NCBI RefSeq assembly: GCF_020096995.1
Contig: NZ_CP083692.1
Span: 2,418,001 to 2,482,000 of the forward strand
Length of the DNA: 64,000 bases
DNA from: Leucobacter sp. Psy1
GTDB taxonomy: Bacteria; Actinomycetota; Actinomycetes; Actinomycetales; Microbacteriaceae
Reading direction: 5' to 3'
Shown: positions 25,809 through 34,261 of the stretch, piece after piece
Numbering within the stretch: the stretch's first letter is position 1
Layout of the letters: every line of letters begins with the position of its first letter
Translations under genes and position numbers: made by a program
The notes under the pieces: generated by a model
What the model saw: only the letters and a program-made list of their open reading frames with translations
What the model was told of the DNA's origin: nothing
Databases searched by the model: none

Positions 25809-26606
25809 ATGACTCAGCCGTCCCCCGACCTCGCGTTCGCCCTGCGCCTGGCAGATCTCGCCGATGCCGTCTCGCTCCCCCGCTTCCAGGCCGCTGACCT
25901 GCACGTGGACACGAAGCCTGACCGCTCGTTCGTCACCGATGCGGACACCGCAGTCGAGCGGGCACTGCGCGAAGTCATCGAGCAGGAGCTCCCGGGTGAC
26001 AGCTTCTTCGGCGAGGAATCCGGTCGCTCCGAGCGGGGATCCCGTCGCTGGATCATCGACCCGATCGACGGCACGGCGAACTTCCTCCGCGGAGTTCCGA
26101 ACTGGGCGACGCTGATCGCCCTCGAAGTGGACGGCGTCGCCACCGTCGGAGTGGTCTCCGCACCGGCGTTCGGGGCTCGCTGGTGGGCATCGACCGGAAC
26201 CGGCGCGTGGGGGCAGGCGTCAGGTCAGGAGCCGCGGCGCCTCAGGGTGTCCGATGTGCGCGACCTCGAGCACGCCTCCCTGAGCTTCCAGAGCATCGAG
26301 CAGTGGGACCAGGCGGGTTACCTCGAGGCGCTCGTCGCCCTCACCAGGACCGTGTGGCGGGATCGCGCCTACGGTGACATGTGGTCGTACATGCTGCTCG
26401 CGGAGGGCCTCGTCGACATCGTCGCCGAATTCGACGTCAAGCCCTACGATCTCGCCGCGATCGCGCCGATCGTGCGGGAGGCGGGCGGGCGGTTTACGGA
26501 TGTGAACGGCGCTGACACCGCCTGGAACGGGAGCTCACTCGCGACGAACGGGCATCTGCACGACGCAGCCGTCGCCCACATCGCTGAGCACCACTCCCCC
26601 GCCTGA
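25809..26606 (+). CDS. hisN: histidinol-phosphatase, inositol-monophosphatase type (HisN)
   Basis: 265-aa Mg(II)-dependent phosphatase. Active-site blocks are VTDADTAVERALR, FFGEESG (Glu metal ligand), WIIDPIDGTANFLRGVPNW (Asp-Pro-x-Asp-Gly-Thr) and VKPYDLAAIAPIVREAGGRF. The sequence FLRGVPNWATLIAL and the VKPYD form (in place of WDxAA of inositol phosphatases) resemble actinobacterial HisN, which performs the histidinol-phosphate step of histidine synthesis. TAGGCT (25797-25802) ends 6 nt before ATG 25809: a leaderless mRNA. A second family member lies at 44484. Confidence 0.85.
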   Translation: MTQPSPDLAFALRLADLADAVSLPRFQAADLHVDTKPDRSFVTDADTAVERALREVIEQELPGDSFFGEESGRSERGSRRWIIDPIDGTANFLRGVPNWATLIALEVDGVATVGVVSAPAFGARWWASTGTGAWGQASGQEPRRLRVSDVRDLEHASLSFQSIEQWDQAGYLEALVALTRTVWRDRAYGDMWSYMLLAEGLVDIVAEFDVKPYDLAAIAPIVREAGGRFTDVNGADTAWNGSSLATNGHLHDAAVAHIAEHHSPA

Positions 26607-26615
26607 CTCCCCGCG

Positions 26616-27095
26616 CTACGCTTCGCGCTGGTGACGACCGTCGGGATCGATGGCATCCAGGATCCTGCCGACCTGATCCGCGAACACCCCGACCTGATCG
26701 GGATCCACGGCGTCGAAAACCAGGCGGCGCACTTCTGCGACGTGGGCGGGAGCGTGCTCGTCCAAGTGCCGCTGCCCCGCTTCGGTGAGCACGACGTTGG
26801 TGGCTCTGCCGTCACCGGGGTGCGCCTCGCGTCGCACCCACCCCTGTTTCACCAACCGGGTGACCACGTGGGAGAGTCGCGACAGCGACGCATTCGTGAA
26901 GAGCGCAAGGTCGCTCATGAGGCGCGTGTGATCGTCAGCGTCGGACAGCATCGCCAGCACGTGATAGTCGAACAGGGTGACTCCGGCGTCACGCTTGAGC
27001 TGCGCCTCGAGCGCGCTGGGCAGCAGTACGTTCAGGCTGACCAGGCGCAACCACGCCCGTCGCTCCTCATCATTGAGCCATTTCGGTTCCGTCAT
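26616..27095 (-). CDS. MarR-family transcriptional regulator
   Basis: 159 aa from ATG 27093-27095 with GGGAAGGGAAC upstream (the five-codon longer start is less well placed). Winged-helix MarR fold: dimer helices at both ends, TRLMSDLALFTNASLSRLSHVVTRLVKQGWVRRE as helix-turn-helix and DGRATNVVLTEAG as the wing. Such proteins repress neighbouring genes and respond to phenolic or oxidant ligands. It is divergent from the DUF3054 gene, the probable target. Convergent with hisN, with a 9-nt gap. Confidence 0.88.
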   Translation of the reverse strand: MTEPKWLNDEERRAWLRLVSLNVLLPSALEAQLKRDAGVTLFDYHVLAMLSDADDHTRLMSDLALFTNASLSRLSHVVTRLVKQGWVRREAHPGDGRATNVVLTEAGQRHLDEHAPAHVAEVRRLVFDAVDPDQVGVFADQVGRILDAIDPDGRHQREA

Positions 27096-27153
27096 CGTTC
27101 CCTTCCCCAAGACACGGACGGTCCTCGCTATCGCGACGTAAGTATATGCGAGC

Positions 27154-27191
27154 CCTCCGACTCGCCTCCGAGTGTGGAGGATTCATACAAT
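27154..27191. promoter_or_regulatory. dyad and -10 box between marR and the DUF3054 gene
   Basis: CCTCC (27154-27158) and ACTCG (27160-27164) are mirrored by CGAGT (27169-27173) and GGAGG (27176-27180), an interrupted 10-bp inverted repeat. A TACAAT box at 27186-27191 ends 6 nt before ATG 27198. The dyad occupies the -35 region, as an autoregulated MarR operator would. Confidence 0.45.
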
Positions 27192-27197
27192 AGCTGC

Positions 27198-27602
27198 ATG
27201 CGCTCACACACCTCTCTCCCCGCGTCACGGGGAGCGATCATCTCGGCGGCCGCGATCGACGTCATCGTGATCCTGCTCTTCGCCTGGATCGGCCGCGGAG
27301 CACACTCGGAGGACATGACGGTATTCGGCGTGCTGCAGACCGCCTGGCCGTTCCTGGCGGGCGCAGCAGCAGGCTGGGCCACCGTCCGCGGCTGGAAGCG
27401 ACCCTGGGCGCTCGTGCGCACCGGCCTCCCGGTGTGGATCGCGGCCCTCGTAGTCGGTATGGGACTGCGGGCGATCACCGGCAGCGGAATCGCCACACCA
27501 TTCATCATCGTGGCGACGGTTTCGCTACTGATCGGACTCGTGGGGTGGCGAGGAGTCGCCGCGCTCACACGTCGCCTCGACCGGGAGCCGCGGACGGACT
27601 GA
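27198..27602 (+). CDS. DUF3054 family membrane protein
   Basis: 134 aa from ATG 27198. Four membrane helices (about 14-32, 44-62, 77-94, 99-120) with conserved AAIDVIVILLFAWIGRGAHSE and WATVRGWKRPWALVRTGLPVW, the pattern of DUF3054, an actinobacterial membrane family of unknown function. TACAAT at 27186-27191 predicts transcription starting at the A of the ATG, so the mRNA would be leaderless. Divergent from the MarR gene. Confidence 0.85.
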   Translation: MRSHTSLPASRGAIISAAAIDVIVILLFAWIGRGAHSEDMTVFGVLQTAWPFLAGAAAGWATVRGWKRPWALVRTGLPVWIAALVVGMGLRAITGSGIATPFIIVATVSLLIGLVGWRGVAALTRRLDREPRTD

Positions 27603-27690
27603 TCGGTCAGCGCGACCTGCCCGATCGGAGCGAGAGGAAGTCCTCGCACAGCGCGTGATGTCGCTCCGACGCATCTCGTCGATGCGCCTC

Positions 27691-28060
27691 GGTGGAGCCG
27701 CGGGGAATCGAACCCCGGTCCACTTCGATGATTCCGTGCCTTCTACGGGTGTAGTTCGTGCAGGCGTTCTACTCGGCCCCGTCCGTTGTCACGAACACCT
27801 CGGACGACAGGCCCAGCCTCAAGCAAAGTCCCGATGTGCCCTGAGGCGCGACACATCAGCAAGCCTCCTGAATGACGCCAGGAACCGGGGCGGAGGCCCA
27901 CCCGGCCTGACGGACTCGGTCTCGTGCTTAGGCAGCGAGAGCGAAGTCGGTGCGCTTTGCGTTGGCACCTATGGTTTGCGAAGGGCGTTAACGAGATAAC
28001 TTCGCGTCCTCGACCCGCTTCTCACGGTCTCAAATCGACGTGTCGAAACCGATCGGCCCC
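27691..28060 (-). ncRNA. ssrA: tmRNA (transfer-messenger RNA)
   Basis: Read leftward from 28060: acceptor GGGGCCG, then GGTTTCGACA, ending with GGTTCGATTCCCCGCGGCTCCA (T arm and acceptor) at 27693; GGGGCCG pairs with CGGCTCC including one G-U. The tag reading frame is 27928-27966, encoding ANAKRTDFALAA and TAA, the actinobacterial tag type ending in ALAA for proteolysis. It rescues stalled ribosomes together with SmpB, encoded 2.3 kb away at 30343. CCA is only partly encoded. A CGCATC/GATGCG hairpin (27670-27686) lies just beyond the 3' end. Confidence 0.97.
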
Positions 28061-28121
28061 GAGAGAGGAGTGACATCACGCACTGTGGAGTTGTCAATGT
28101 GACACCGGCTGAGCCGGCCTT

Positions 28122-28781
28122 TCAGGATACCACGTCGACTTCGGGCATGTCGACGGCACGTGACCTCAGCACTCCCGGCGCGACCCCCAGCGCCCACTCG
28201 GCAACGTCGGCGACGAAGTGGGTGTAGGCATCGACGTCGAACGGTTCCGGGTTATTCACGTACACCCCGTAGCCGTCCGCCGCCATGAAGATGCGCACGC
28301 ACGCCGCCAGCGGGTCGGGCGCGTGGAAGTCGCCCGCGGCGTTCCCCGCCTCGATGAGCGCGACCATCCGGTCGCGATCGCGAGCCTCCTGCCGCTCGAG
28401 CGCATCCGCGAGGCCCGGCAGGAAGCGCGCGAGGTGGCGAGCGTTCAGCCACAGACACGCGAGCTCGTCGCCGTAACCGCGCTCGATGCGGGCGATGAAC
28501 CGCGCCATCCGTCCCAAGGGGTCCCCCGACCCGGTAGATCCGAGGATCGCCGCACGCTCGCCGTCCGCTGCTCGCGCGAACGCCGCGACCACGAGGTCTT
28601 CGGCTGCTGGGAAGTAGTGGCTGATCAACCCCGGACGGACGCCCAGTCCGGCGGCCACCGCGCGAAGGGTGATGCGCTCGAGTCCCTCGGCCAGCGCAAG
28701 CCGGGCGGCCTCGTCCAGGATCTCGGCACGGCGCTCCTCCGGGTGCTTCCGCACCCGTCCAGCTGCTCCGCTTGACACCAT
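28122..28781 (-). CDS. TetR-family transcriptional regulator
   Basis: 219 aa from ATG 28779-28781; TAGGAT (28789-28794, read leftward) ends 7 nt before it, a leaderless arrangement that selects this start over ATG 28790. N-terminal helix-turn-helix ILDEAARLALAEGLERITLRAVAAGLGVRPGLISHYFPAAEDL, then an all-helical ligand domain. The arrangement and the C-terminal domain recall BetI-type regulators. It is divergent from the NCS1 permease gene, with an array of TTGG/CCAA half-sites between them, so autorepression and control of the permease are likely. Confidence 0.9.
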   Translation of the reverse strand: MVSSGAAGRVRKHPEERRAEILDEAARLALAEGLERITLRAVAAGLGVRPGLISHYFPAAEDLVVAAFARAADGERAAILGSTGSGDPLGRMARFIARIERGYGDELACLWLNARHLARFLPGLADALERQEARDRDRMVALIEAGNAAGDFHAPDPLAACVRIFMAADGYGVYVNNPEPFDVDAYTHFVADVAEWALGVAPGVLRSRAVDMPEVDVVS

Positions 28782-28788
28782 GCCGCAC

Positions 28789-28838
28789 ATCCTATTGGAT
28801 AAGTGACCAACAGCGTCCATTGGCCCAATGACCAATAG
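28789..28838. promoter_or_regulatory. cluster of TTGG/CCAA half-sites, likely TetR operator
   Basis: CTATTGG (28792-28798) mirrors CCAATAG (28832-28838). TTGG (28795-28798) mirrors CCAA (28807-28810). CATTGG (28818-28823) mirrors CCAATG (28825-28830) about a single C. The leftmost arm overlaps the tetR -10 box (28789-28794). This fits binding of one or two TetR dimers that shut off both divergent promoters. Confidence 0.65.
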
Positions 28839-28895
28839 CAGAGGCGCTGCTGCTGTCGCCAGCGATGACGCCCGCGACCCCCGAGAGGAACCTTC

Positions 28896-30332
28896 GTGAC
28901 CACACCCGCTCCCCCGGCCGACGCCCACTTCACCGACGTCGCCAGTCAGCCTGAGACGCGCGGCATCGAGCTCGTCGATGATTCCGAACGTCACGGCCGA
29001 CCGAGAAGCCTCTTCCCCGTGTGGGCCGCCACGATGGTGAGCGTGCTGAACTTCACGATCGGCGCGTCGTTCACCGCGGTCCTCGGACTCGAGATCTGGC
29101 AGGCGATCCTCGTCACCGTCGCCGTGGCGGTGCTGTGGATCCTCCCCGGCATCGTCGCCATCAGCGGCCCAGCAGCGGGCACCTCCGGCTCCGTCATCCA
29201 GCGAGCGATCTACGGATTCCGCGGGAACAAGATCGTCATCGCGTTCTACGGGTGGTTCATCTCCGGAGTGTTCCTCGCGCTGAACTGGGTCGCCTCCTCG
29301 TACATGGGCGCCGAACTCCTCACCCGCATCGGCGTCGAGGACAAGACCGTCGCGCTCATCGGGGTCACGGTGGTCGTCTCGGTCATCACCGTCCTCGTCG
29401 CGGTCTACGGGCACGCGCTGATCCTCAAGGCCTACACGGCGATCACCGTCGTCCTCCTGGGCATCTTCCTCCTCGTCTCGGGCTTCATCGTTCCCGAGGT
29501 CGACTGGAACTTCAGCCAGCCCGAACCCCTCCAGGGCGTCGCGCTCTGGTCGAGCCTGACGATCGCCTTCGCGATCCTCGCCTCCTCGCCGCTGTCCTTC
29601 TCCAACAGTGCCGACATGGCCCGCTACCTGCCCCGCGACGCGAAGCGCTCGCACATCATCGCGGCGACCGCCCTCGGCGGCGCGCTCCCCTGCGTCTTCT
29701 TCACGATCATCGGCGCACTCCTCGGCAGCATCGTCTCGGCAGACGCTCTCGAGTTCGGCATCGAGTACGCCCTGCTGGACATGCTCCCCGCCTGGCTCGG
29801 CCCAGTGTTCGTGGTCGGGGTGATCGTGAACACCGTGGCACTGAACGGCATGACCACCTACACCGCGAGTATGGCGTTCCAGTCGATCGGCGTACCGATC
29901 CGGCGCATTCCCTCGGCGATCCTCATCGGCGTGCTCGGCACGGGCTTCACGATCTTCTTGGTCATGTCGACCAGCCTGCTCGACGCGGTGAACCTCATGC
30001 TGCAGTTCCTGCTGATCATCTCCGTGCCGACGATGGCGGTCTACGTCGCCGACATCGTCCTGCGCCGGAACCGGTACGACGGGGTCGACCTCTTCGACGA
30101 GCGCCCGGGCGCTCGCTTCTGGTACCACGGCGGATTCAGCATCGCCGGCCTCACCTCAGCTGTCGCGGGCGGGGTCGCGAGTGCGCTCTTCCTCGCCACC
30201 GATGTGTGGACCGGTCCCCTCGCGGTAGCGATCGGCAACATCGACCTGTCCGTACCCGCGGGCATCATCGTCTCGATCGCGCTGTACACCGTCCTCGCCG
30301 GACGTCGGGTGCGCGAGCAGGCGGGGGTGTGA
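28896..30332 (+). CDS. NCS1-family purine/cytosine permease
   Basis: 478 aa from GTG 28896, with GAGAGGAACC upstream. A 12-helix nucleobase:cation symporter-1 member: long polar N-terminus (1-37), then PVWAATMVSVLNFTIGASF, GTSGSVIQRAIYGFRGNK, GWFISGVFLALNW, FSNSADMARYLPRD and MTTYTASMAFQSIG. The family imports cytosine, purines, allantoin, hydantoins or thiamine-like heterocycles; the substrate cannot be read from sequence. The pair tetR-permease is inserted between tmRNA and smpB, genes that are often adjacent in actinobacteria. Confidence 0.88.
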   Translation: MTTPAPPADAHFTDVASQPETRGIELVDDSERHGRPRSLFPVWAATMVSVLNFTIGASFTAVLGLEIWQAILVTVAVAVLWILPGIVAISGPAAGTSGSVIQRAIYGFRGNKIVIAFYGWFISGVFLALNWVASSYMGAELLTRIGVEDKTVALIGVTVVVSVITVLVAVYGHALILKAYTAITVVLLGIFLLVSGFIVPEVDWNFSQPEPLQGVALWSSLTIAFAILASSPLSFSNSADMARYLPRDAKRSHIIAATALGGALPCVFFTIIGALLGSIVSADALEFGIEYALLDMLPAWLGPVFVVGVIVNTVALNGMTTYTASMAFQSIGVPIRRIPSAILIGVLGTGFTIFLVMSTSLLDAVNLMLQFLLIISVPTMAVYVADIVLRRNRYDGVDLFDERPGARFWYHGGFSIAGLTSAVAGGVASALFLATDVWTGPLAVAIGNIDLSVPAGIIVSIALYTVLAGRRVREQAGV

Positions 30333-30342
30333 GCGAGGCGGG

Positions 30343-30819
30343 CTACTCGCCCATCCGATTGCGCTGACGCATCGCCCGCTCCGCCTCACGCTTGTCCTGC
30401 TTCTCGCGGAGCGTCTGCCGTTTGTCGTACTCCTTCTTACCGCGGGCGAGCGCGATTTCAACCTTCGCGCGTCCGTCGAGGAAGTAGAGGCGCAGCGGCA
30501 CCACCGTCAGTCCGCCCTCGCGGGTCTTCTGGTAGAGCTTGTCGATCTGATCGCGGTGCAGCAGCAGCTTCCGCTTTCGTCGGGGCGCGTGGTTCGTCCA
30601 CGACCCGTTCAGGTACTCGGGAATGTAGGCGGCGTCGAGCCACGCTTCCCCGCCCTCGAAGAAGACGTACCCGTCCACGAGCGAGGCCCGCCCCATGCGC
30701 AGCGACTTCACCTCGCTGCCGGTGAGGACCATGCCCGCCTCATAGGTGTCGAGGATGAGGTAGTCGTGCCGCGCCTTCTTGTTCGAGGCGACCAGCTTCT
30801 CGCCGCTCTCCTTGGGCAT
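30343..30819 (-). CDS. smpB: SsrA-binding protein SmpB
   Basis: 158 aa from ATG 30817-30819 with AGAGGATG upstream. It binds the tRNA-like domain of tmRNA and places it in the ribosomal A site. [52 protein letters not shown] and the basic C-terminal tail ([13 protein letters not shown]) that probes the empty mRNA channel are all present. The length is normal. Last gene of the leftward prfB-ftsE-ftsX-smpB series. Confidence 0.97.
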   Translation of the reverse strand: MPKESGEKLVASNKKARHDYLILDTYEAGMVLTGSEVKSLRMGRASLVDGYVFFEGGEAWLDAAYIPEYLNGSWTNHAPRRKRKLLLHRDQIDKLYQKTREGGLTVVPLRLYFLDGRAKVEIALARGKKEYDKRQTLREKQDKREAERAMRQRNRMGE

Positions 30820-30901
30820 CGCTCACATCCTCTCGCGGGTTGGCCAAAGCACCAGCTTACCCGTTCAGAGCACTCACCGCCCGCTGAGCGGGTCGACTTC
30901 G

Positions 30902-31816
30902 CTACACGCGGAGGTAGCGCGTGATCGCGATCTTCGCCGCAATGCCCGAAAGGACCACTCCGACGAGCACGAGTATCGGCGGCACCACGAGCGATTGCTC
31001 GACCGTGATGTAGCTCGTGAACGGCACTTCCGCGACGAGGAAGTCCTGAACGAAGAACTTCACAATTCCCACCGAGGCCGCTCCGGCAAGCACCGCGCCC
31101 ACGAGGGCGGCGATCACCCCTTCCAAGACGAACGGGGTCTGGATGAAGCGGTTCGATGCGCCGACGAGGCGCATGATCCCGATCTCCCGTCGACGCGAGA
31201 ACGCCGACAACCGGATCGTCGTCGAGATAAGGAGCATGGCGGCGACGAGCATCAGGCCGGCGATGGTGATCGCGGTGTAGCTCGCGACTCCGAGGAAGAG
31301 GAAGATTCGGTCAAGCAGGCTCCGCTGGTCCGAGACGCTCTGCACTCCGGGGATCCCGGCGAACGTCTCCTGAATAATCGCCGACTCCGAGGGATCCTCG
31401 AGCTTCAGCCAGTACGTCTGGTTGAGCTGCTCAGGGCGCGTGATATCGACGATCGGGTTGCCTTCGAACTGCTGCGTGAACTCCTCGTACGCCTGCTCAT
31501 GGTCGACGAAGAAGTAGTCGTCGATGTAGGGCGCGAGCACGTCGGAGTTCAGCGCGTCGTCAACGGCGGCGATCTGCTCCTCGGTGACGTCCTCTCCCGA
31601 GCACGTCGCGCTCTGGTCGTACTCCGTGCACAGGTACACGGCCACCTGAGCTCGGTCGTACCAGAACGTCTTCATCTGCTGCACCTGCAGCTGCATGAGA
31701 ATCGCGGCACCCACGAAGGTGAGCGAGACGAAGGTCACCAGGATGACGGAGATCACCACCGACAGATTGCGGCGGAGTCCGTTCCAGACTTCTCCGAGTA
31801 CGAGCCCTACCCTCAT
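30902..31816 (-). CDS. ftsX: cell-division ABC transporter permease FtsX
   Basis: 304 aa from ATG 31814-31816. Four membrane helices (about 21-44, 182-208, 231-250, 277-296) with a large extracellular loop between the first two. FtsEX uses ATP binding to activate peptidoglycan hydrolases outside the cell at division (RipC in mycobacteria). The loop has cysteines (LCTEYDQSATCSG) that may form a disulfide. Its start overlaps the ftsE stop as ATGA. Confidence 0.95.
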   Translation of the reverse strand: MRVGLVLGEVWNGLRRNLSVVISVILVTFVSLTFVGAAILMQLQVQQMKTFWYDRAQVAVYLCTEYDQSATCSGEDVTEEQIAAVDDALNSDVLAPYIDDYFFVDHEQAYEEFTQQFEGNPIVDITRPEQLNQTYWLKLEDPSESAIIQETFAGIPGVQSVSDQRSLLDRIFLFLGVASYTAITIAGLMLVAAMLLISTTIRLSAFSRRREIGIMRLVGASNRFIQTPFVLEGVIAALVGAVLAGAASVGIVKFFVQDFLVAEVPFTSYITVEQSLVVPPILVLVGVVLSGIAAKIAITRYLRV

Positions 31817-33057
31817 CGAACCGGCCCCACATCCGTGTCGTCGTCTTTGTCTTTCGAGAGGCCCAGCCTCGATGCGAGCCCACCCTCGGAGGCGAGCTTC
31901 ACCGGATCGATGTCTTCGCCCGGTTCCAGGAACGCGGGAATCCGCTGGTCGTCACGGCGTTCGCCCGCGACGACAGTGAGGTCGTCGTCCTCTTCGGCAG
32001 GCGCTTCCGCCTGCGTCCACCCGGCCTCCGTCTCCTGATCCTCGGCCCCCTGGTCCCCGGAGCGGGAAGCACGATCATCTGCTGCGGGCGCCGCGAAGCG
32101 ACGCCCGTCGCCGTCGCCGTCGCCGCTGTCGGCATCCACGACCTCTGACTCGGCGTCGACCGTCTCCACGACGTCCGCGGAGGCCGGCTTGGGCTCGGCC
32201 TCGGAGGTGCTCTGCGCCGGCCCCGTCGAGCGAGCCTCTCCCTTGCCGCCCGGCACGCTGCCGGTTGGGGCTTCACCGCCGAATTCGGGGGCGAGCGCGG
32301 CGCGCACCACCTCCTCACTCGTACGGAGCACCTGCGCGCTCACTGCGGGGAGCTCCGTGACCGGGATCGATGCGGTCTCGCCGTAGCCTCCGCCGATCTC
32401 GTCGCGAACGACGATGCCCTGCGAGAGCTCGACCACGCGCTGCTGCATGATGTCCACGAAGGTCGCTTCGTGTGTCGCCATCACCACGGTGGTCCCCGAC
32501 GCGTTGATCGCCCGGAGCAGCTGCATGATGCCGAGGCTTGTGGCGGGGTCGAGGTTACCCGTCGGCTCGTCAGCCATCAGGATCGCCGGCTTGTTCACGA
32601 TCGCGCGAGCGATCGCGACGCGCTGCTGCTCACCGCCCGAGAGCTCGTGCGGATACCGCTTCGACTTGTTGCCGAGCCCCACCATTTCGAGCGTGTCGGG
32701 CACGGCCTCCTGGATGAAGCCGCGCGACTTGCCGATGACCTGGAGCGAGAACGCCACGTTCTCGTACACCGTCTTATCGGTGAGGAGCCGGAAGTCCTGG
32801 AACACCATGCCGAGGTTCCGCCTGAAGTACGGTACCTTCCGCGAGGAGATCCGGCCGAGATCCTGCCCGAGGACGTGGATGCTGCCAGACGTGGGCTGCT
32901 CCTGACGGAGGATCAGCTGCAGGCAGCTCGACTTGCCGGAACCGGAGGCACCCACGATGAAGACGAACTCACCTCGGTCGATCTTGAGGTCGATCGAGTC
33001 GAGCGCCGGGCGCTGCGTACCTCGGTACTGCTTGGTGATGTTCTCGAAGAGGATCAT
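31813..33057 (-). CDS. ftsE: cell-division ATP-binding protein FtsE with long C-terminal extension
   Basis: 414 aa from ATG 33055-33057. Residues 1 to about 225 are canonical FtsE: Walker A GASGSGKSS (36-44), Q-loop VFQDFRLL, signature LSGGEQQR (139-146), Walker B ILMADEPTGNLD, His THEATF. The normal family ends near residue 229. Here about 189 further residues follow, rich in Glu, Asp, Ala, Ser and Thr, with an Asp/Gly run (DADSGDGDGDG) and acidic stretches, finishing with a basic-acidic LASRLGLSKDKDDDTD. The tail is predicted disordered and cytosolic. It may recruit division partners; this is inference. The tail shows no frameshift. Confidence 0.95.
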   Translation of the reverse strand: MILFENITKQYRGTQRPALDSIDLKIDRGEFVFIVGASGSGKSSCLQLILRQEQPTSGSIHVLGQDLGRISSRKVPYFRRNLGMVFQDFRLLTDKTVYENVAFSLQVIGKSRGFIQEAVPDTLEMVGLGNKSKRYPHELSGGEQQRVAIARAIVNKPAILMADEPTGNLDPATSLGIMQLLRAINASGTTVVMATHEATFVDIMQQRVVELSQGIVVRDEIGGGYGETASIPVTELPAVSAQVLRTSEEVVRAALAPEFGGEAPTGSVPGGKGEARSTGPAQSTSEAEPKPASADVVETVDAESEVVDADSGDGDGDGRRFAAPAADDRASRSGDQGAEDQETEAGWTQAEAPAEEDDDLTVVAGERRDDQRIPAFLEPGEDIDPVKLASEGGLASRLGLSKDKDDDTDVGPVR

Positions 33058-33123
33058 GACGCACCCCACCTTACGCTCGACGATTCGGGGAGCACCTGCG
33101 ACGCGCAGGCACTCGTCAGGCTC

Positions 33124-34242
33124 TCAGCTTTCCGTTGACGCCTGTTCGAGAGAGCGCCACTTGATGCCTGCAGCGATGAAACCGTCGATCTCGCCATCGA
33201 AGACGGAATCGGGCTGCGTCGACTCGTGCCCGGTGCGGAGATCCTTCACCAGCTGCTGGCCGTAGAGGAAGTAGGACCGGATCTGGTCGCCCCAGCTCGC
33301 CGTGATGCTGCCGGCGAGCTCCTTCTTCTTCGCCGCTTCCTCCTCGCGCTGGAGCAGCAGCAGTCGGGTCTGCAGCACGCGCATGGCAGCGGCGCGGTTC
33401 TGGATCTGGCTCTTCTCGTTCTGCATGGAGACGACGAGGCCGGTCGGAAGGTGGGTGATGCGCACCGCAGAGTCGGTGGTGTTCACCGACTGGCCGCCTG
33501 GCCCCGATGAGCGGTAGACGTCGATGCGCAGATCGGTCTCCGGCACGTCGACCTCGGTCGCCTCCTCCAGGAGCGGGATCACCTCGACGCCGGCGAAGCT
33601 CGTCTGGCGCTTGTCGGCTGAGCCGAACGGGCTGATGCGGGCGAGCCGGTGGGTGCCCGCCTCGACGGAGAGGGTGCCGAACGCGTACGGCGCATCGATC
33701 TCGAACGTCGCCGACTTGATGCCGGCACCCTCCGCATAGGAGGTGTCGAGCACCTTGGAACCGTACCCGTGCTTCTCCGCCCAGCGCAGGTACATGCGCA
33801 GCAGCATCTCGGCGAAGTCGGTCGCGTCGTCACCCCCGGCGCCCGAACGGATCGTCACGACGGCGGCGCGCTCGTCGTATTCCCCCGACAACATCGTCTG
33901 CACCTCGAGGTCCTGGATCGCCTTTTCGAGGTCGGTGAGCTCGCTCGCGGCCTCGGCGGCAGCCTCGGCATCGTCGGCCTCGGTCGCGAGTTCGACGAGC
34001 ACCTCGAGGTCGTCCAGTCGCTGCTCGACTCCCCGCACGCGCCGCAGCCGCGCCTGACGGTGGCTGAGACCGCTCGTCACCCGCTGTGCAGCCTCGGGAT
34101 CATCCCAGAGATCAGGCGCGGACGCCTGAGTCTCGAGGTCCGCGATCTCGGACTCCAGACGGGAGAGATCCAGAACGGCGGCGATGTCGTCGTAGGTGGC
34201 GCGGAGGGAGCGGATGCGGGCGCTGAAGTCGAGATCGAGCAT
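33124..34242 (-). CDS. prfB: peptide chain release factor 2
   Basis: 372 aa from ATG 34240-34242. It recognises UGA and UAA stop codons: the codon-reading tripeptide SPF (204-206) is present, and GGQ (249-251, [10 protein letters not shown]) catalyses peptide release. The frame is continuous, with no in-frame UGA or programmed +1 frameshift of the E. coli type. TAAGCT lies 9 nt before the ATG, suggesting a very short leader. Just downstream of potC by 19 bp on the same strand. Confidence 0.97.
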   Translation of the reverse strand: MLDLDFSARIRSLRATYDDIAAVLDLSRLESEIADLETQASAPDLWDDPEAAQRVTSGLSHRQARLRRVRGVEQRLDDLEVLVELATEADDAEAAAEAASELTDLEKAIQDLEVQTMLSGEYDERAAVVTIRSGAGGDDATDFAEMLLRMYLRWAEKHGYGSKVLDTSYAEGAGIKSATFEIDAPYAFGTLSVEAGTHRLARISPFGSADKRQTSFAGVEVIPLLEEATEVDVPETDLRIDVYRSSGPGGQSVNTTDSAVRITHLPTGLVVSMQNEKSQIQNRAAAMRVLQTRLLLLQREEEAAKKKELAGSITASWGDQIRSYFLYGQQLVKDLRTGHESTQPDSVFDGEIDGFIAAGIKWRSLEQASTES

Positions 34243-34261
34243 GATTGCCCCAGCTTACTCT

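Noticed and set aside
28782..30128. Long upstream extension of the tetR frame across the permease gene
   Set aside because: Highly charged low-complexity translation antisense to the NCS1 permease; the real start is at 28781.
33124..34242. Programmed frameshift in prfB
   Set aside because: The reading frame is continuous from ATG to stop; no in-frame early TGA after a slippery site was found.
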